Source of the DNA: Desulfovibrio sp.
GTDB lineage: Bacteria > Desulfobacterota > Desulfovibrionia > Desulfovibrionales > Desulfovibrionaceae
Reading direction: 5' to 3'
Assembly: GCA_030145055.1 (NCBI GenBank)
Contig: JAQYWK010000003.1
Coordinates: forward strand, 656,278 to 720,277
Length of the DNA stretch: 64,000 nucleotides
Of the stretch, positions 17,368 through 26,637 are shown in pieces. The position numbers and the translations under genes are program-made. The notes beneath the pieces are model-generated. The model searched no databases, was not told the DNA's origin, and saw only the letters and a list, made by a program, of their open reading frames with translations. Position 1 is the stretch's first letter. Each line of letters starts with the position of its first letter.

Positions 17368-18594
17368 ATGACTAAAACACTCGTTGGAAGCGTTGGAAAT
17401 GTTGTTAGCGGGGATAGGTTCTGGGGGCGCGAAGCAGAACTTCAACGTCTACTGGAATATATTGACGAAGGGGCGCACCTTTCAATCATCGCTCAGCGAC
17501 GTATTGGTAAGACAAGTCTTATGCGCGAGGCTGCTAGTCGCCTGTCTGAAGATTTCATCCCGCTTTATATAGATTTGCAAGCCTCGGAATCATCGGCAGG
17601 ATTGGTAACAGAGCTCACGATAGCCACCGCTCCGCATGACGGTTTGTGGGGTAAGGCTAAATCTGTTTTTTCTAATCTCTTTAGTACTGCAACAGGTTGT
17701 GTGGACACCATATCCGTAGCTGACTTTGAAATTAAAATTAAGGACGGGTTCAGCGGAGATAACTGGCAGGATAAAGGATCGCAGATTCTAAATATTCTTG
17801 CTTCGCAGGAAAAGCGGGTTGTGCTTTTTATAGATGAATTACCTATTTTGATTTCACGTATGCTGAATGATTACGACAGCGAAGGCATAAAGTCAGTACA
17901 CACTCTTTTAACTTGGTTGCGCCTGCAAGCTCTTAAGCACAAAGATAAAATTTCGATGGTATTTGCTGGATCTATCGGGCTTGAACCCGTGCTGAGCCGA
18001 GCCAAACTTTCCGCTGATATCAATCATTTAACGCCTTTTGAGCTTAAGCCTTGGACTGATCCCGTAGCTTTGGGGTGCCTAGAGGCTTTAGCTGCTCATC
18101 GTAAGATAGAGTTGCCAAAGAGTGCTGCACAACAGATGCTCGATCTACTTGGGTGTAATATTCCGTACCATGTGCAATTATTCTTCTCCAAAATAAGTGA
18201 ACATTGCCAAGAAGCGAGAGCACTTAGTTGTTCGCCCGAATCTATTCATGAAATTTTTAATGCTCGGATGCTTAACTCTAAGGGGCATTCTGACTTGGCT
18301 CACATGGAAGAGCGACTTGATAAAGTCTTCCATAAGGATGAACTTAAGCTGGCTATGGATATATTAACTCAGGTCGCAGTTATTGGTTTTATAGAACAGG
18401 CTCAGGTACAAACCTTGTGTGATCGGCTTCAAGTGACGAAAGTTCAGCGAAGCAAACTATTACCTGAACTATTCACTACCCTTAAGCACGATGGGTATTT
18501 GAAAAAGAACACAGCTGGGAAATATGTATTTATATCAAACTTGTCACGCGAGTGGTGGCGGGGCAAATTCGGGGACTTTTTTGAAACCGTATAG
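17368..18594 (+). CDS. AAA/STAND-like ATPase, first gene of a two-ATPase module
   Basis: 408 residues from the ATG at 17368 with AGGGGG 6 bases upstream; a TTG start at 17335 is less likely. The P-loop is IIAQRRIGKTS (Lys48), close to the N-terminus after a GDRFWGRE box typical of archaeal-type and STAND ATPases, and Walker B is VVLFIDELPIL (Asp156-Glu157). An arginine-rich sensor region follows (FAGSIGLEPVLSR), and the C-terminal third looks like a winged-helix domain. The second ATPase starts 12 bases later, so they are co-transcribed. Neither is a nif gene. The biological role is unknown; regulation, defence or DNA transactions are all possible. Confidence 0.8.
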   Translation: MTKTLVGSVGNVVSGDRFWGREAELQRLLEYIDEGAHLSIIAQRRIGKTSLMREAASRLSEDFIPLYIDLQASESSAGLVTELTIATAPHDGLWGKAKSVFSNLFSTATGCVDTISVADFEIKIKDGFSGDNWQDKGSQILNILASQEKRVVLFIDELPILISRMLNDYDSEGIKSVHTLLTWLRLQALKHKDKISMVFAGSIGLEPVLSRAKLSADINHLTPFELKPWTDPVALGCLEALAAHRKIELPKSAAQQMLDLLGCNIPYHVQLFFSKISEHCQEARALSCSPESIHEIFNARMLNSKGHSDLAHMEERLDKVFHKDELKLAMDILTQVAVIGFIEQAQVQTLCDRLQVTKVQRSKLLPELFTTLKHDGYLKKNTAGKYVFISNLSREWWRGKFGDFFETV

Positions 18595-18606
18595 GGAGCA
18601 ATGATT

Positions 18607-21567
18607 ATGGACACTAAAATAGTCAAATACAATCCATCTTTTTTGAACGATCAGGAATTAATAGAATCTTTTGTTGTGCGCCAATCTTCGCTTGAACTTC
18701 TCATGGACGTGGTGCGCGAGAATACGCATGAAAATAATCAGCATTTATTAGTGATCGGGCCGCGTGGGAGCGGCAAGACCACTTTGTTACGCCGTGTGAT
18801 TGCGGAGATACGTCAGACGCCGGAACTTGATGCCGTATTGTTTCCCCTGCCTTTTGGGGAAGAGAGTTACGAGGTAGCTTCTGCCGGAGAATTTTGGTTG
18901 GAGGCCATTCATCATATGAGTGAGCTTACCGGAGATTCTAGCTGGATCAAAGCACATGCCGAGCTACTGCAAGAACCTGACGATAAAAGACTTCAACAAC
19001 GTTGTTTAGCCCGTTTGATGGATTTTGCTGACAAATGTGGCAAGCGGTTACTTCTCGTTGTGGAAAATCTTAATCTCATGCTCGGGGAACAACTGGAAGA
19101 TCATGATGCTTGGTCCTTGCGCAATACGCTTATGCATGAATCTCGGTTGATGTTGCTCGGTTCCGCTACCAACCATTTTGATGCCATCAACGATCAGAAT
19201 CAGGCTATGTTTGAATTGTTTCGCGTAATTGAAATTTCGAGGCTTACGGTTCAGGAATGCCAAAAGGTCTGGAATCGGGTTGCGGGGCATCCCATTACTG
19301 AGGAACAGGCGCGGGCCATACAGATTCTCACAGGCGGTAATCCTCGACTTTTGACCATTCTTTCCGTGTTCGGGGCCAATCGCTCGTTCTGTTCACTTAT
19401 GGATGATTTGTCTCTGCTAGTGGATGAACATACTGACTATTTTAAATCAAATATTGAAAGTTTGCCCACTATGGAACGCAAGGTATTCGCTTGTCTGGCC
19501 TCGCTTTGGGAGGATAGTTTGTCCTGTGATGTTGCCAAGGCTTCACGGATGACGACAAATAAAGTCAGTGCGCAGCTCAATCGATTGGTGAAGCGTGGTG
19601 CTGTTAAGGTTGTGAGCGAGAAAAGTGGTAAGAAAAGATACCAACTGGCTGAACGATTATACAATATTTATTATTTGATGCGTAGAGGTCAGAATAGCGG
19701 ACGAGTGCAGGCTGTAGTTCATTTTATGCGTCAGTTTTACGGGCAGGAACGGCTTCATGAGGCTGTTGAGATGATTGCCCGTGAGGCGTGTGGCATGAAG
19801 GAGGGAGAGAGACACGAACTCTTTCAGGCTATTCGGATGGTGTATGACTGTCCAGAAGCTAGAGGTATGCAGGATCGCTTGCGCGAATCATTGCCACAGG
19901 CCTTTTTAGAGCTTTCGGATATCCCTGATAATGTGAAGCTGATCTTCGCACCTGGTATGGACGATTTTGAGGATGAGGTTTTATCGCTGTCTCGGGAAAT
20001 TGAAAAAATGATCTCCGATGAGCGGTGGAAAGAAGCTGAAAAGGCTATGCGCAAGGTAATGGAGCTTATCCCTGAGTTTGCAAAAGGATGGGCATCCCTT
20101 GGAGTTCTTTTGACTGATGAACTTGATCAGCCTGAGGAAGGTGTAATTTGCTTCCGCAAGGTTGTTGAATTAGATTCGGATAATGCTCGGGGCTGGGGTG
20201 TGCTTGGAGAGACTTTGGTTAACAAACTTGATCAATCGAAAGAGGGAGAAAGTTGCTTACGCAGGGCGGTTGAATTAGATTCTGATGATGCTAGGGTTTG
20301 GGGCGCTCTTGGAGATATTTTGGCGAACAAACTTGATCAACCGAAAGAGGGAGAGAGTTGTTTACGCAGGGCGTCTAAGTTAGATCCGAACGAGGTTCAG
20401 GTTTGGAGCACCCTTGGTCATGTTTTGGTTAGTAAGCTTGATCAACCTGAGGAAGGAGCTACTTGCTTACGTAGGGCGTCTGAATTAGATCCGAATAATG
20501 TTCAGGTCTGGGGCAGACTTGGTAGTGTTTTGGCTAACAAGCTTGGTCAACTTGAAGAAGGTGTGAAATGCTTACGAAAGGTTGTGGAGCTAGAACCAGA
20601 TAATATTCTGGGGTGGCGTGTTCTTGGGAGTTTTTTAGCATACAAGCTTGATCAACCTGAGGAGGGCGTTAATTGCTTCCGCAAGGTTATTGAATTAGAT
20701 CCGAATGATACTATAAGTTGGATTGCTCTTGGTAATGTCTTGGCTGACAACCTTGGCCAACCTGAGGAGGGTGCAAGTTGCTTATACAAGGCTGTGGAGT
20801 TAGACCCAGATAATGCTTTAAGTTGGAGACTTCTTGGGGAGGCTTTCGTATACAATCTCGATAAATCTGAGGAAGGTGTTGCTTGCCTCCGCAAGGTTGT
20901 TGAATTAGATTCGGACAATGCTAATGCTTGGTCTTTACTCGGTTACATTCTTATATTTAATTTAGGAGAATGCGAGGAAGGTTACGAGTGTCTACGCAGA
21001 ACTGCAGCTATCGATCCAGATCTCTTGGATAAGTCATATTTGTTAGACAAAATACGAACTGGAACTGTCTCGATTGCAACCATTGAGGATATTCTAAACT
21101 GCACCGGACGTCCGGGGGGATTGTTGAATGCCGTTGCTTGCAGTTTAATGGATGCAGAATCCTATGAAGACTTAGAAACCATCGAAAAGTGGGCACGAGA
21201 GTCAGTGGAAAAGATTGGAGATAAAGGTCACTGTCATGGCACTCTAGCAAAGATTTTGGCATTACGTGGCAAAGTTTCCGAATCTCTTAGTCATGCTTCC
21301 ATTGTTCTTGAACATCCCGAAATTGTTAATATAGATATTCAAGAAGCCACGGACATACTCACCACTGCCGCCGCCCTAGGCCACGCCCAAGAATCCCTAG
21401 ATATTTTACTAGCTTCCCCAAGCTTATCCGTACTGGAGCCCGTAGCCGCAGGTCTTAAACAATATCTCGGACTTGACGTGCAAGCTCCTCAGGAAGTCAG
21501 AGAGATCGGCGAAGATATCGTAAAACGTATCGAACACTGGAAAGAATGGCACGCGGATCGAAATTAA
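18607..21567 (+). CDS. AAA ATPase with winged helix and nine TPR-like repeats
   Basis: 986 residues. ATG 18607 is preferred over 18601 because GGGAG is 8 bases upstream of it. Walker A is VIGPRGSGKTT (Lys57); Walker B is RLLLVVENLN (Glu153), where the usual Asp-Glu is changed. A winged helix (about 285-350; ASRMTTNKVSAQLNRLVKRG) links the ATPase to a helical region and then nine 35-residue TPR-like repeats (about 494-808; pattern W..LG..L...LDQPEEG..CLRKVVELDPDN). A further helical tail follows. The layout is that of a regulatory or sensor STAND-type protein: nucleotide switch plus repeat-based recognition surface. It ends before the nifB terminator, convergent with the nif genes. Confidence 0.82.
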   Translation: MDTKIVKYNPSFLNDQELIESFVVRQSSLELLMDVVRENTHENNQHLLVIGPRGSGKTTLLRRVIAEIRQTPELDAVLFPLPFGEESYEVASAGEFWLEAIHHMSELTGDSSWIKAHAELLQEPDDKRLQQRCLARLMDFADKCGKRLLLVVENLNLMLGEQLEDHDAWSLRNTLMHESRLMLLGSATNHFDAINDQNQAMFELFRVIEISRLTVQECQKVWNRVAGHPITEEQARAIQILTGGNPRLLTILSVFGANRSFCSLMDDLSLLVDEHTDYFKSNIESLPTMERKVFACLASLWEDSLSCDVAKASRMTTNKVSAQLNRLVKRGAVKVVSEKSGKKRYQLAERLYNIYYLMRRGQNSGRVQAVVHFMRQFYGQERLHEAVEMIAREACGMKEGERHELFQAIRMVYDCPEARGMQDRLRESLPQAFLELSDIPDNVKLIFAPGMDDFEDEVLSLSREIEKMISDERWKEAEKAMRKVMELIPEFAKGWASLGVLLTDELDQPEEGVICFRKVVELDSDNARGWGVLGETLVNKLDQSKEGESCLRRAVELDSDDARVWGALGDILANKLDQPKEGESCLRRASKLDPNEVQVWSTLGHVLVSKLDQPEEGATCLRRASELDPNNVQVWGRLGSVLANKLGQLEEGVKCLRKVVELEPDNILGWRVLGSFLAYKLDQPEEGVNCFRKVIELDPNDTISWIALGNVLADNLGQPEEGASCLYKAVELDPDNALSWRLLGEAFVYNLDKSEEGVACLRKVVELDSDNANAWSLLGYILIFNLGECEEGYECLRRTAAIDPDLLDKSYLLDKIRTGTVSIATIEDILNCTGRPGGLLNAVACSLMDAESYEDLETIEKWARESVEKIGDKGHCHGTLAKILALRGKVSESLSHASIVLEHPEIVNIDIQEATDILTTAAALGHAQESLDILLASPSLSVLEPVAAGLKQYLGLDVQAPQEVREIGEDIVKRIEHWKEWHADRN
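20086..21030 (+). repeat. Nine tandem 105-bp repeats encoding the TPR array
   Basis: Unit boundaries fall every 105 bp from 20086 (20191, 20296 and so on to 20926). Neighbouring units share long DNA identity, for example the stretch encoding LDQPEEG and CLRRAxELD, indicating recent duplication and possible length variation between strains. Confidence 0.8.
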
Positions 21568-21597
21568 TAGCTTTTATATAGTATTATAATTGATGAA

Positions 21598-21634
21598 AGT
21601 CCGACTAAAGTTGATTCCTTGGTCGGACTTTTTT
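21598..21634 (+). terminator. Terminator after the TPR ATPase
   Basis: AGTCCGAC (21598-21605) pairs with GTCGGACT (21622-21629), followed by a T run. Confidence 0.8.
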
Positions 21635-21670
21635 ATGCTATGATTCCGAAATCTTAAATTAAATATTCTC

Positions 21671-21711
21671 CAAAAACCAAAGCCCCGCTAGACCTATGTC
21701 CAACGGGGCTT
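21671..21711 (-). terminator. Terminator after nifB
   Basis: On the minus strand AAGCCCCG (21711-21704) pairs with CGGGGCTT (21687-21680), followed by TGGTTTTTGG. It ends the long nif transcript. Confidence 0.7.
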
Positions 21712-21746
21712 CTCTTTTCCAATATTCTTTCTTTTAAATAACCACC

Positions 21747-23015
21747 CTACCCGCAACTAGTCCCCGTCCCAGTGCAACAAGCCCCTGCTATTCCGCCTTT
21801 TCGGCTACTAAGCTTGCCGATGTCGCCTGTCGTATATACTGCGCTTAGTGCATCTGTGATGAACCCACTTACTACGTGGCATTCCATGCCGCTTTCTTCT
21901 AGTAGGAGCTGTGGCGTCTGACCTACGGCGGCGCTTAATACCGCTCTACAATCTTTGAAAGAAGCAGCTAGATCTGCCCAGCGTTTCGGTCCGCAGCCCG
22001 ATTTTGGGGCCTGACGTTCTTCAATTAAACGGAAATCACCAGAATCTGATTCTCCCCATATGTAGAAGGATTTGGCTTCCCCGAGGTGCTGGTTAACGAG
22101 CATCCCTTCGCGGCTGGCAACTGCCACGTACGGGCGTGATGCCAGTGGATCGATAGGTTTTAGCTTTGAACAAGCCTGTAATGTTCCGCAAAGTGACGCT
22201 GACTGATCATCGCCGAGCAGTCCTACTGCGTCAGCGCGGCAACGCTTGCAGTGAGTCATCTGCTCGATCACTTCGCCTGCTTCTTTGCGCAAAGGGCCGA
22301 TTACATCGTGCTTCGGTTCAACTACATTTGCAAAAGGTGTGTCCGCAGTTGGCTTGATGGGAATCATGTTCTGAATGTCCGCGCCAAGCTCCGCCACAAC
22401 TTTTGCGACTTCTACGATGTGATCTTCATTCACGCCTGGGATAACGATGGAATTTACCTTAACGACAATTCCACGTTCTTTAAGTCCTTTGATAGCTTCA
22501 AGCTGACGTTCTAGGAGAATTTTAGCTCCTTTTTCACCGCGATAAACAACGTTACCGTCTTTTACCCATGAGTAAATTTTTGCGCCGATTTTAGGATCTA
22601 CTGCGCTGATAGTAATGGTGACGTGCGAGACTCCAAGCTCCGCGATATCATCTAAGTAAGGCAGGATTCCCATGCCGTTTGATGACAGGCAGAACAATAG
22701 ATGCGGGTGCTTTTCGTTCAGCAAACGCATGGTCTCGAGTGTTTCCACAGGGTTGGCGAATGGATCACCAGGTCCGGCAATGCCTGCGACCGTTATTCGT
22801 GGCTCTTTTGCGAGAACTTTATCCATATATTCTGCGGCCTGAAATGGTTTCAGAACTCCGCTGGTTACGCCTGGGCGCGATTCATTTACACAATCATATT
22901 TTCTATTACAGTAGTTGCACTGAATATTACATTTGGGTGCGATAGGTAGGTGAACTCTGCCGCATGATCCGGCGGTTTCCTTATTGAAACAGGGGTGCTT
23001 GCTTGTATCTTTCAT
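21747..23015 (-). CDS. nifB: NifB, radical SAM FeMo-cofactor precursor synthase
   Basis: Makes NifB-co, the 8Fe-9S-C core of FeMo-co, by SAM-dependent carbide insertion. 422 residues from the ATG at 23015 (GTAGGAG 8-10 bases upstream; a reading from 23108 would overlap nifN). The radical SAM motif Cys29-x3-Cys33-x2-Cys36 lies in APKCNIQCNYCNRKYDC, with the conserved HPCF at 7-10 and further cluster Cys in MTHCKRCRADAVG. A C-terminal NifX/NafY-like domain (about 300-400; VAVASREGMLVNQHLGEAKS) is fused, as in many diazotrophs. The tail is Gly/Cys-rich (ACCTGTGTSCG). It is the last gene of the minus-strand nif run, 46 bases after nifN. Confidence 0.96.
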   Translation of the reverse strand: MKDTSKHPCFNKETAGSCGRVHLPIAPKCNIQCNYCNRKYDCVNESRPGVTSGVLKPFQAAEYMDKVLAKEPRITVAGIAGPGDPFANPVETLETMRLLNEKHPHLLFCLSSNGMGILPYLDDIAELGVSHVTITISAVDPKIGAKIYSWVKDGNVVYRGEKGAKILLERQLEAIKGLKERGIVVKVNSIVIPGVNEDHIVEVAKVVAELGADIQNMIPIKPTADTPFANVVEPKHDVIGPLRKEAGEVIEQMTHCKRCRADAVGLLGDDQSASLCGTLQACSKLKPIDPLASRPYVAVASREGMLVNQHLGEAKSFYIWGESDSGDFRLIEERQAPKSGCGPKRWADLAASFKDCRAVLSAAVGQTPQLLLEESGMECHVVSGFITDALSAVYTTGDIGKLSSRKGGIAGACCTGTGTSCG

Positions 23016-23061
23016 TGGTTTGGCTCCTACAGTTTGGTCAAATTCGCTTTGGATTTTATGT

Positions 23062-24435
23062 TTACAAGTATCCGTAGCCGATATCACTGTCGCTCTGCTT
23101 CTTTTCAAGCACTGCGTTTACAATCTTGTCGAACATCGAGAGTGCGCCGCCGTATCCAAGGTGAAGGATACGCTGACCACCGAAACGGTCATGAATCGGG
23201 AAGCCGACACGGATAAGTGGGATGTTCCACGCTTTGGCGTATTTGTACCCCTTGGAATGACCGATCATAAGATCCGGTTTAAGTTCGCCTGCTTCTTCCG
23301 CGATATCGTGGAAATCAACACCTTCGCGAACAATCGGCATTTTACTTGTGACGCCGTCAGTTACCGCTGCGATGGATTCAGCTAACCCTTTGCCGCGTGC
23401 TCCGGTTCCTGCGAGGATGACATCAACTCCAATCTCGCTAAGGAATGCACATAGGCCGGTGACTAAATCTTCTTCGCCGTAAATAACTGCGCGTTTACCG
23501 AACACGTATTTGTGTCCGTCAACATATGCGTCGATCAAACGTCCGCGCTCAAGTTCGTAGCGGCGCGGTGTGGGATTTCCGGTGATGGTTTCGAGGGAGT
23601 CGAAAAGCACATCCGTTTCACGTAGTCCCATTGGGATTCCCATGCGGTGGTTTTTCACTCCGAAATTCTTTTCGAGAGCAACTCCGCCTGTCTTGGTCCC
23701 AAGACAACGACCGAATTCGATTGTTGCATTTGCGCCGGACATCTTTTTAATGTCTGCGATGGGTGTGCCGCCGGAAGGAATTTTTACGTAATCCTCAAGT
23801 GCGGGACCATCGAGCGTTTCAGAAATATCTGGTAGAATTGTGGATTTGACTCCGAAATGATCACAAATATCTTTCAACTCACGAACATCTTCACAGGAGA
23901 TCATGTTCGGAAGGATGTTTACTGAGCCGTCATCTTCTGCTTTTTCAGTACAAAGCTGTTCGACCATGGAGCAGACTGCCCCGTGCCAGCCATCGGTGTG
24001 TGTGCCGCTGTAACTTGCAGTTGAAACGCTTACGATTTCAGGAAGTGCTAGGTCGCCAAATTCTTTGTAGAACTCGGCTAGAATCATAGGAACGTCATCG
24101 CCGATGGTTTCGGTCAAACAGGTTGTCGCCACGCCGATCATTTCCGGCTCATACTTTTTCATGACGTTCAAGATGCCCTTTTTCAGATTCGGACCGCCGC
24201 CGTAGACTGCGGCCTTTTCGCCGAGTGCAGAGGATGCAACGTCTACAGGTTCGCGAAAATGGCTGATGACGTAACGTCTCATGTATGTCGCGCAACCCTG
24301 TGATCCATGTAGGAACGGGATTGAACCTTCTACACCGCGGAAAGCCATTGCCGCCCCGAGTGGTGTGCAGAGTTTGCAGGCGTTTGTGGTGGAAACGAAA
24401 TTAGGTCTTTCCACTTTATTTTTAACTTTACTCAT
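23062..24435 (-). CDS. nifN: NifN, FeMo-cofactor scaffold beta subunit
   Basis: 457 residues from the ATG at 24435 (GGGGGCAG just upstream), overlapping the end of nifE by 8 bases, which implies coupled translation. Conserved NifK/NifN features: TTNACKLCTPLGAAMAF, then LHGSQGCATYMRRY, then VATTCLTETIGDDVP. With NifE it forms the scaffold on which NifB-co matures into FeMo-co. It is distinguished from NifK by position and by the closer likeness of the other copy (27911-29284) to structural NifK. Confidence 0.93.
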   Translation of the reverse strand: MSKVKNKVERPNFVSTTNACKLCTPLGAAMAFRGVEGSIPFLHGSQGCATYMRRYVISHFREPVDVASSALGEKAAVYGGGPNLKKGILNVMKKYEPEMIGVATTCLTETIGDDVPMILAEFYKEFGDLALPEIVSVSTASYSGTHTDGWHGAVCSMVEQLCTEKAEDDGSVNILPNMISCEDVRELKDICDHFGVKSTILPDISETLDGPALEDYVKIPSGGTPIADIKKMSGANATIEFGRCLGTKTGGVALEKNFGVKNHRMGIPMGLRETDVLFDSLETITGNPTPRRYELERGRLIDAYVDGHKYVFGKRAVIYGEEDLVTGLCAFLSEIGVDVILAGTGARGKGLAESIAAVTDGVTSKMPIVREGVDFHDIAEEAGELKPDLMIGHSKGYKYAKAWNIPLIRVGFPIHDRFGGQRILHLGYGGALSMFDKIVNAVLEKKQSDSDIGYGYL

Positions 24436-25813
24436 TGCCTGCCCCCTTTTCGATTGTATTGATTTTGTTTGCGCGTCTTGGAACAAATGACCAAACGGGA
24501 CTCATTACTGATGAATGAACTTCACGGGCGAAGTTGAGCATCCCTTCGAATCCTTCCAGAGCTTCTTTGCGTTCGTGGTTATGATCGCAAAATCCTACGC
24601 CCAGCTTGTATGCGATGGGCCGCTCTTTTACACCGCCAACGAATAGATCAACGTCCTTTTCTTTGATGAAAGCTGAAAGCTCGAGCGGATTGGCATCATC
24701 AACTAGGATGGTTCCTGGATCAGAAATCCTTTCCAGCTCGGCGTAATCTTCTTTTGTTCCAGTCTGTGAACCGACCATGACTACCTTCATGCCGAGATGT
24801 CTGAATGCTTTTAGTAAGGAGAAAGCTTTAAATGATCCGCCAACGTACATGGCGACTTTTTTGCCTTCTAAATCCTTACGGTAGCGGGCTACTTCCGGCA
24901 TGAGTTTTGAAAGTTCTTCTTTAACGAGATCTTCAGTGCGCTTTACAATGTCAGGATCGATATCCTTAAAGAAATCAGCCACCTGATAGAGGGAATCTGC
25001 CATGTCTTCTATGCCGAGGTAGGAGACTCTAATATAAGATTTGCCGTACTTTTCTTCCATCATCTTTGCCAAATCAAGAGTTGCCCCCGAACACTGTACG
25101 AGATTTAGAGCCGCACCATGACTGCGACCAACGTCTCTAACGCGCCCGTCACCAGTGATATTGGCAACCACTTCAACGCCCATACGTCTGAAATATTCTC
25201 TAATGATCCAAATTTCTCCGGCGAGGTTGAAGTCGCCTAGAATGTTAACGGAGATTGGAGATACATCTGAAATATCTTCGGTTCCAACAAGCTTGAACAT
25301 GGCTTTACAAGCCGCCATATATCCTTCGCGCTTGCTCCCTTTAAATCCTTCAGACATGACTGGAAGAACAGGGATTCCTTTCTTCGCGCTCATCTGTCTG
25401 CATACAGCTTCAAGGTCATCGCCGATGATGCCGACTATGCATGTGGAATAGACGAAAGCCGCTTTCGGGCTGTGACGATCAATAAGTTCATCAAGAGCCG
25501 CTTCAAGCTTTTTCTCGCCTCCGAAAATGACGTCCACTTCCTGTAGATCTGTGGAAAAGGACATTCTATGGAGCTCAGGTCCGCTGGAAAGAGCGCCGCG
25601 GATATCCCATGTGTAGACGGCGCAACCAATGGGGCCGTGAACCAGATGTAGTGCATCTGCGATGGGGTAGAGAACAACTCGTGATCCGCAGAAAACACAT
25701 GCGCGCTGGCTGACTGCTCCTGCGAGGGATTCACGGTTGCAAGCGATGTCTATGTCGCCCTGTCCTGTTCTGTGGATCTGATCCTTTCTTTCTTCTAATA
25801 TGGCAGTAGTCAT
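24428..25813 (-). CDS. nifE: NifE, FeMo-cofactor scaffold alpha subunit
   Basis: 461 residues. The NifD/NifE fold is shown by QRACVFCGSRVVLYPIADAL, LVHGPIGCAVYTWDIRGAL, VYSTCIVGIIGDDLEAVC and a C-terminal KLGVGFCDHNHERKEALEGF. The FeMo-co-binding His of NifD is in a different context here, as expected for the scaffold. NifE and NifN overlap by 8 bases and form an alpha2-beta2 complex. Confidence 0.95.
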   Translation of the reverse strand: MTTAILEERKDQIHRTGQGDIDIACNRESLAGAVSQRACVFCGSRVVLYPIADALHLVHGPIGCAVYTWDIRGALSSGPELHRMSFSTDLQEVDVIFGGEKKLEAALDELIDRHSPKAAFVYSTCIVGIIGDDLEAVCRQMSAKKGIPVLPVMSEGFKGSKREGYMAACKAMFKLVGTEDISDVSPISVNILGDFNLAGEIWIIREYFRRMGVEVVANITGDGRVRDVGRSHGAALNLVQCSGATLDLAKMMEEKYGKSYIRVSYLGIEDMADSLYQVADFFKDIDPDIVKRTEDLVKEELSKLMPEVARYRKDLEGKKVAMYVGGSFKAFSLLKAFRHLGMKVVMVGSQTGTKEDYAELERISDPGTILVDDANPLELSAFIKEKDVDLFVGGVKERPIAYKLGVGFCDHNHERKEALEGFEGMLNFAREVHSSVMSPVWSFVPRRANKINTIEKGAGNE

Positions 25814-25823
25814 GGCTTTACCT

Positions 25824-26285
25824 TTATGAGTGACGCTTTCTCAGACAAATGAGACGGGTGGATTCCCACCCATGATTTTTATAGAAATTAAGTGCCGGAA
25901 AATTTTCGCTATCTGCGAGCAGTTGCAACCGTGATGCGTTGTGCTCTTTTGCGTATAATCCGACAGAGTTCATCAGCATTGCTCCAATTCCGCGTCCTTG
26001 CCATTCATTATGAACAACCACATCTTCGACTACGAGTGACAGCCCGCCTTCCGCTGTGGAAATAAGAAACTGTCCGGAACACATGCCAACCACCATTCCA
26101 CGGTTTTCCGCGACAATAATGCACCCCTGATTGCTTTCAAAAAGCATCTCAAGTCCTCGAAGCTGAGTCTCTCTGTCTGCTGTGAAGTCTGCTTCTATGG
26201 AAAAAAGCATCTCCAGCAGCATTACGAGGCTATTCAAATCTTCGCGGATTGCGGGCCTTATTATAGTTGTGCTTGGCATGTTCAT
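25824..26285 (-). CDS. GNAT-family N-acetyltransferase in the nif operon
   Basis: 153 residues with a GNAT fold: the acetyl-CoA-binding motif A appears as VVEDVVVHNEWQGRGIGAMLMN (R/QxxGxG/A), followed by LQLLADSENFPALNFYKNHGWE. It lies between the ferredoxin and nifE with gaps of about 10 bases, so it is co-transcribed with nif genes. Its substrate is unknown; a protein or small-molecule acetylation step linked to nitrogenase assembly is only speculation. Confidence 0.88.
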   Translation of the reverse strand: MNMPSTTIIRPAIREDLNSLVMLLEMLFSIEADFTADRETQLRGLEMLFESNQGCIIVAENRGMVVGMCSGQFLISTAEGGLSLVVEDVVVHNEWQGRGIGAMLMNSVGLYAKEHNASRLQLLADSENFPALNFYKNHGWESTRLICLRKRHS

Positions 26286-26294
26286 TTTCGCTTC

Positions 26295-26597
26295 TTAGGA
26301 GATTAAGTACTTGGCGCAAGGTTCGCCGTCTTCGAGGCCATCAAGGATCTCATCGATAGCCCCTTCGGAATCAACACCTTTGAACCACCAATTTTCAGGC
26401 TGAATAACGAGAATTGGACCAGCTTCACACTGTTTGAGGCAGGTGGTTGCGACAACAAGAACATCAAGCCCGCGATCAATTGTTTCTTCTTCGATGTACT
26501 GCAAAAATCCTTCAGTCTGTTTGTGGCAAATGCCTTTAGGATCTCCAGCCGCTCTAAAACTCTGACAACAAAGGATCATTCTTTCTGGTGTAGCCAT
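26295..26597 (-). CDS. Thioredoxin-fold [2Fe-2S] ferredoxin
   Basis: 100 residues. Cys at LCCQSF (9-10), GICHKQT (about 24) and TTCLKQCEAGP (about 52-57) fit the Shethna-type [2Fe-2S] ferredoxin with a thioredoxin-like fold, known from nif clusters (FeSII/FdxD-like). AATAGGAGATTAG precedes the ATG. Likely role: electron donor, or protector of nitrogenase or of the cofactor-assembly enzymes (inference from the family and operon). Confidence 0.88.
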   Translation of the reverse strand: MATPERMILCCQSFRAAGDPKGICHKQTEGFLQYIEEETIDRGLDVLVVATTCLKQCEAGPILVIQPENWWFKGVDSEGAIDEILDGLEDGEPCAKYLIS

Positions 26598-26637
26598 TTT
26601 CTAATCTCCTATTAAAATCTTCAATTTTTACTAAATG

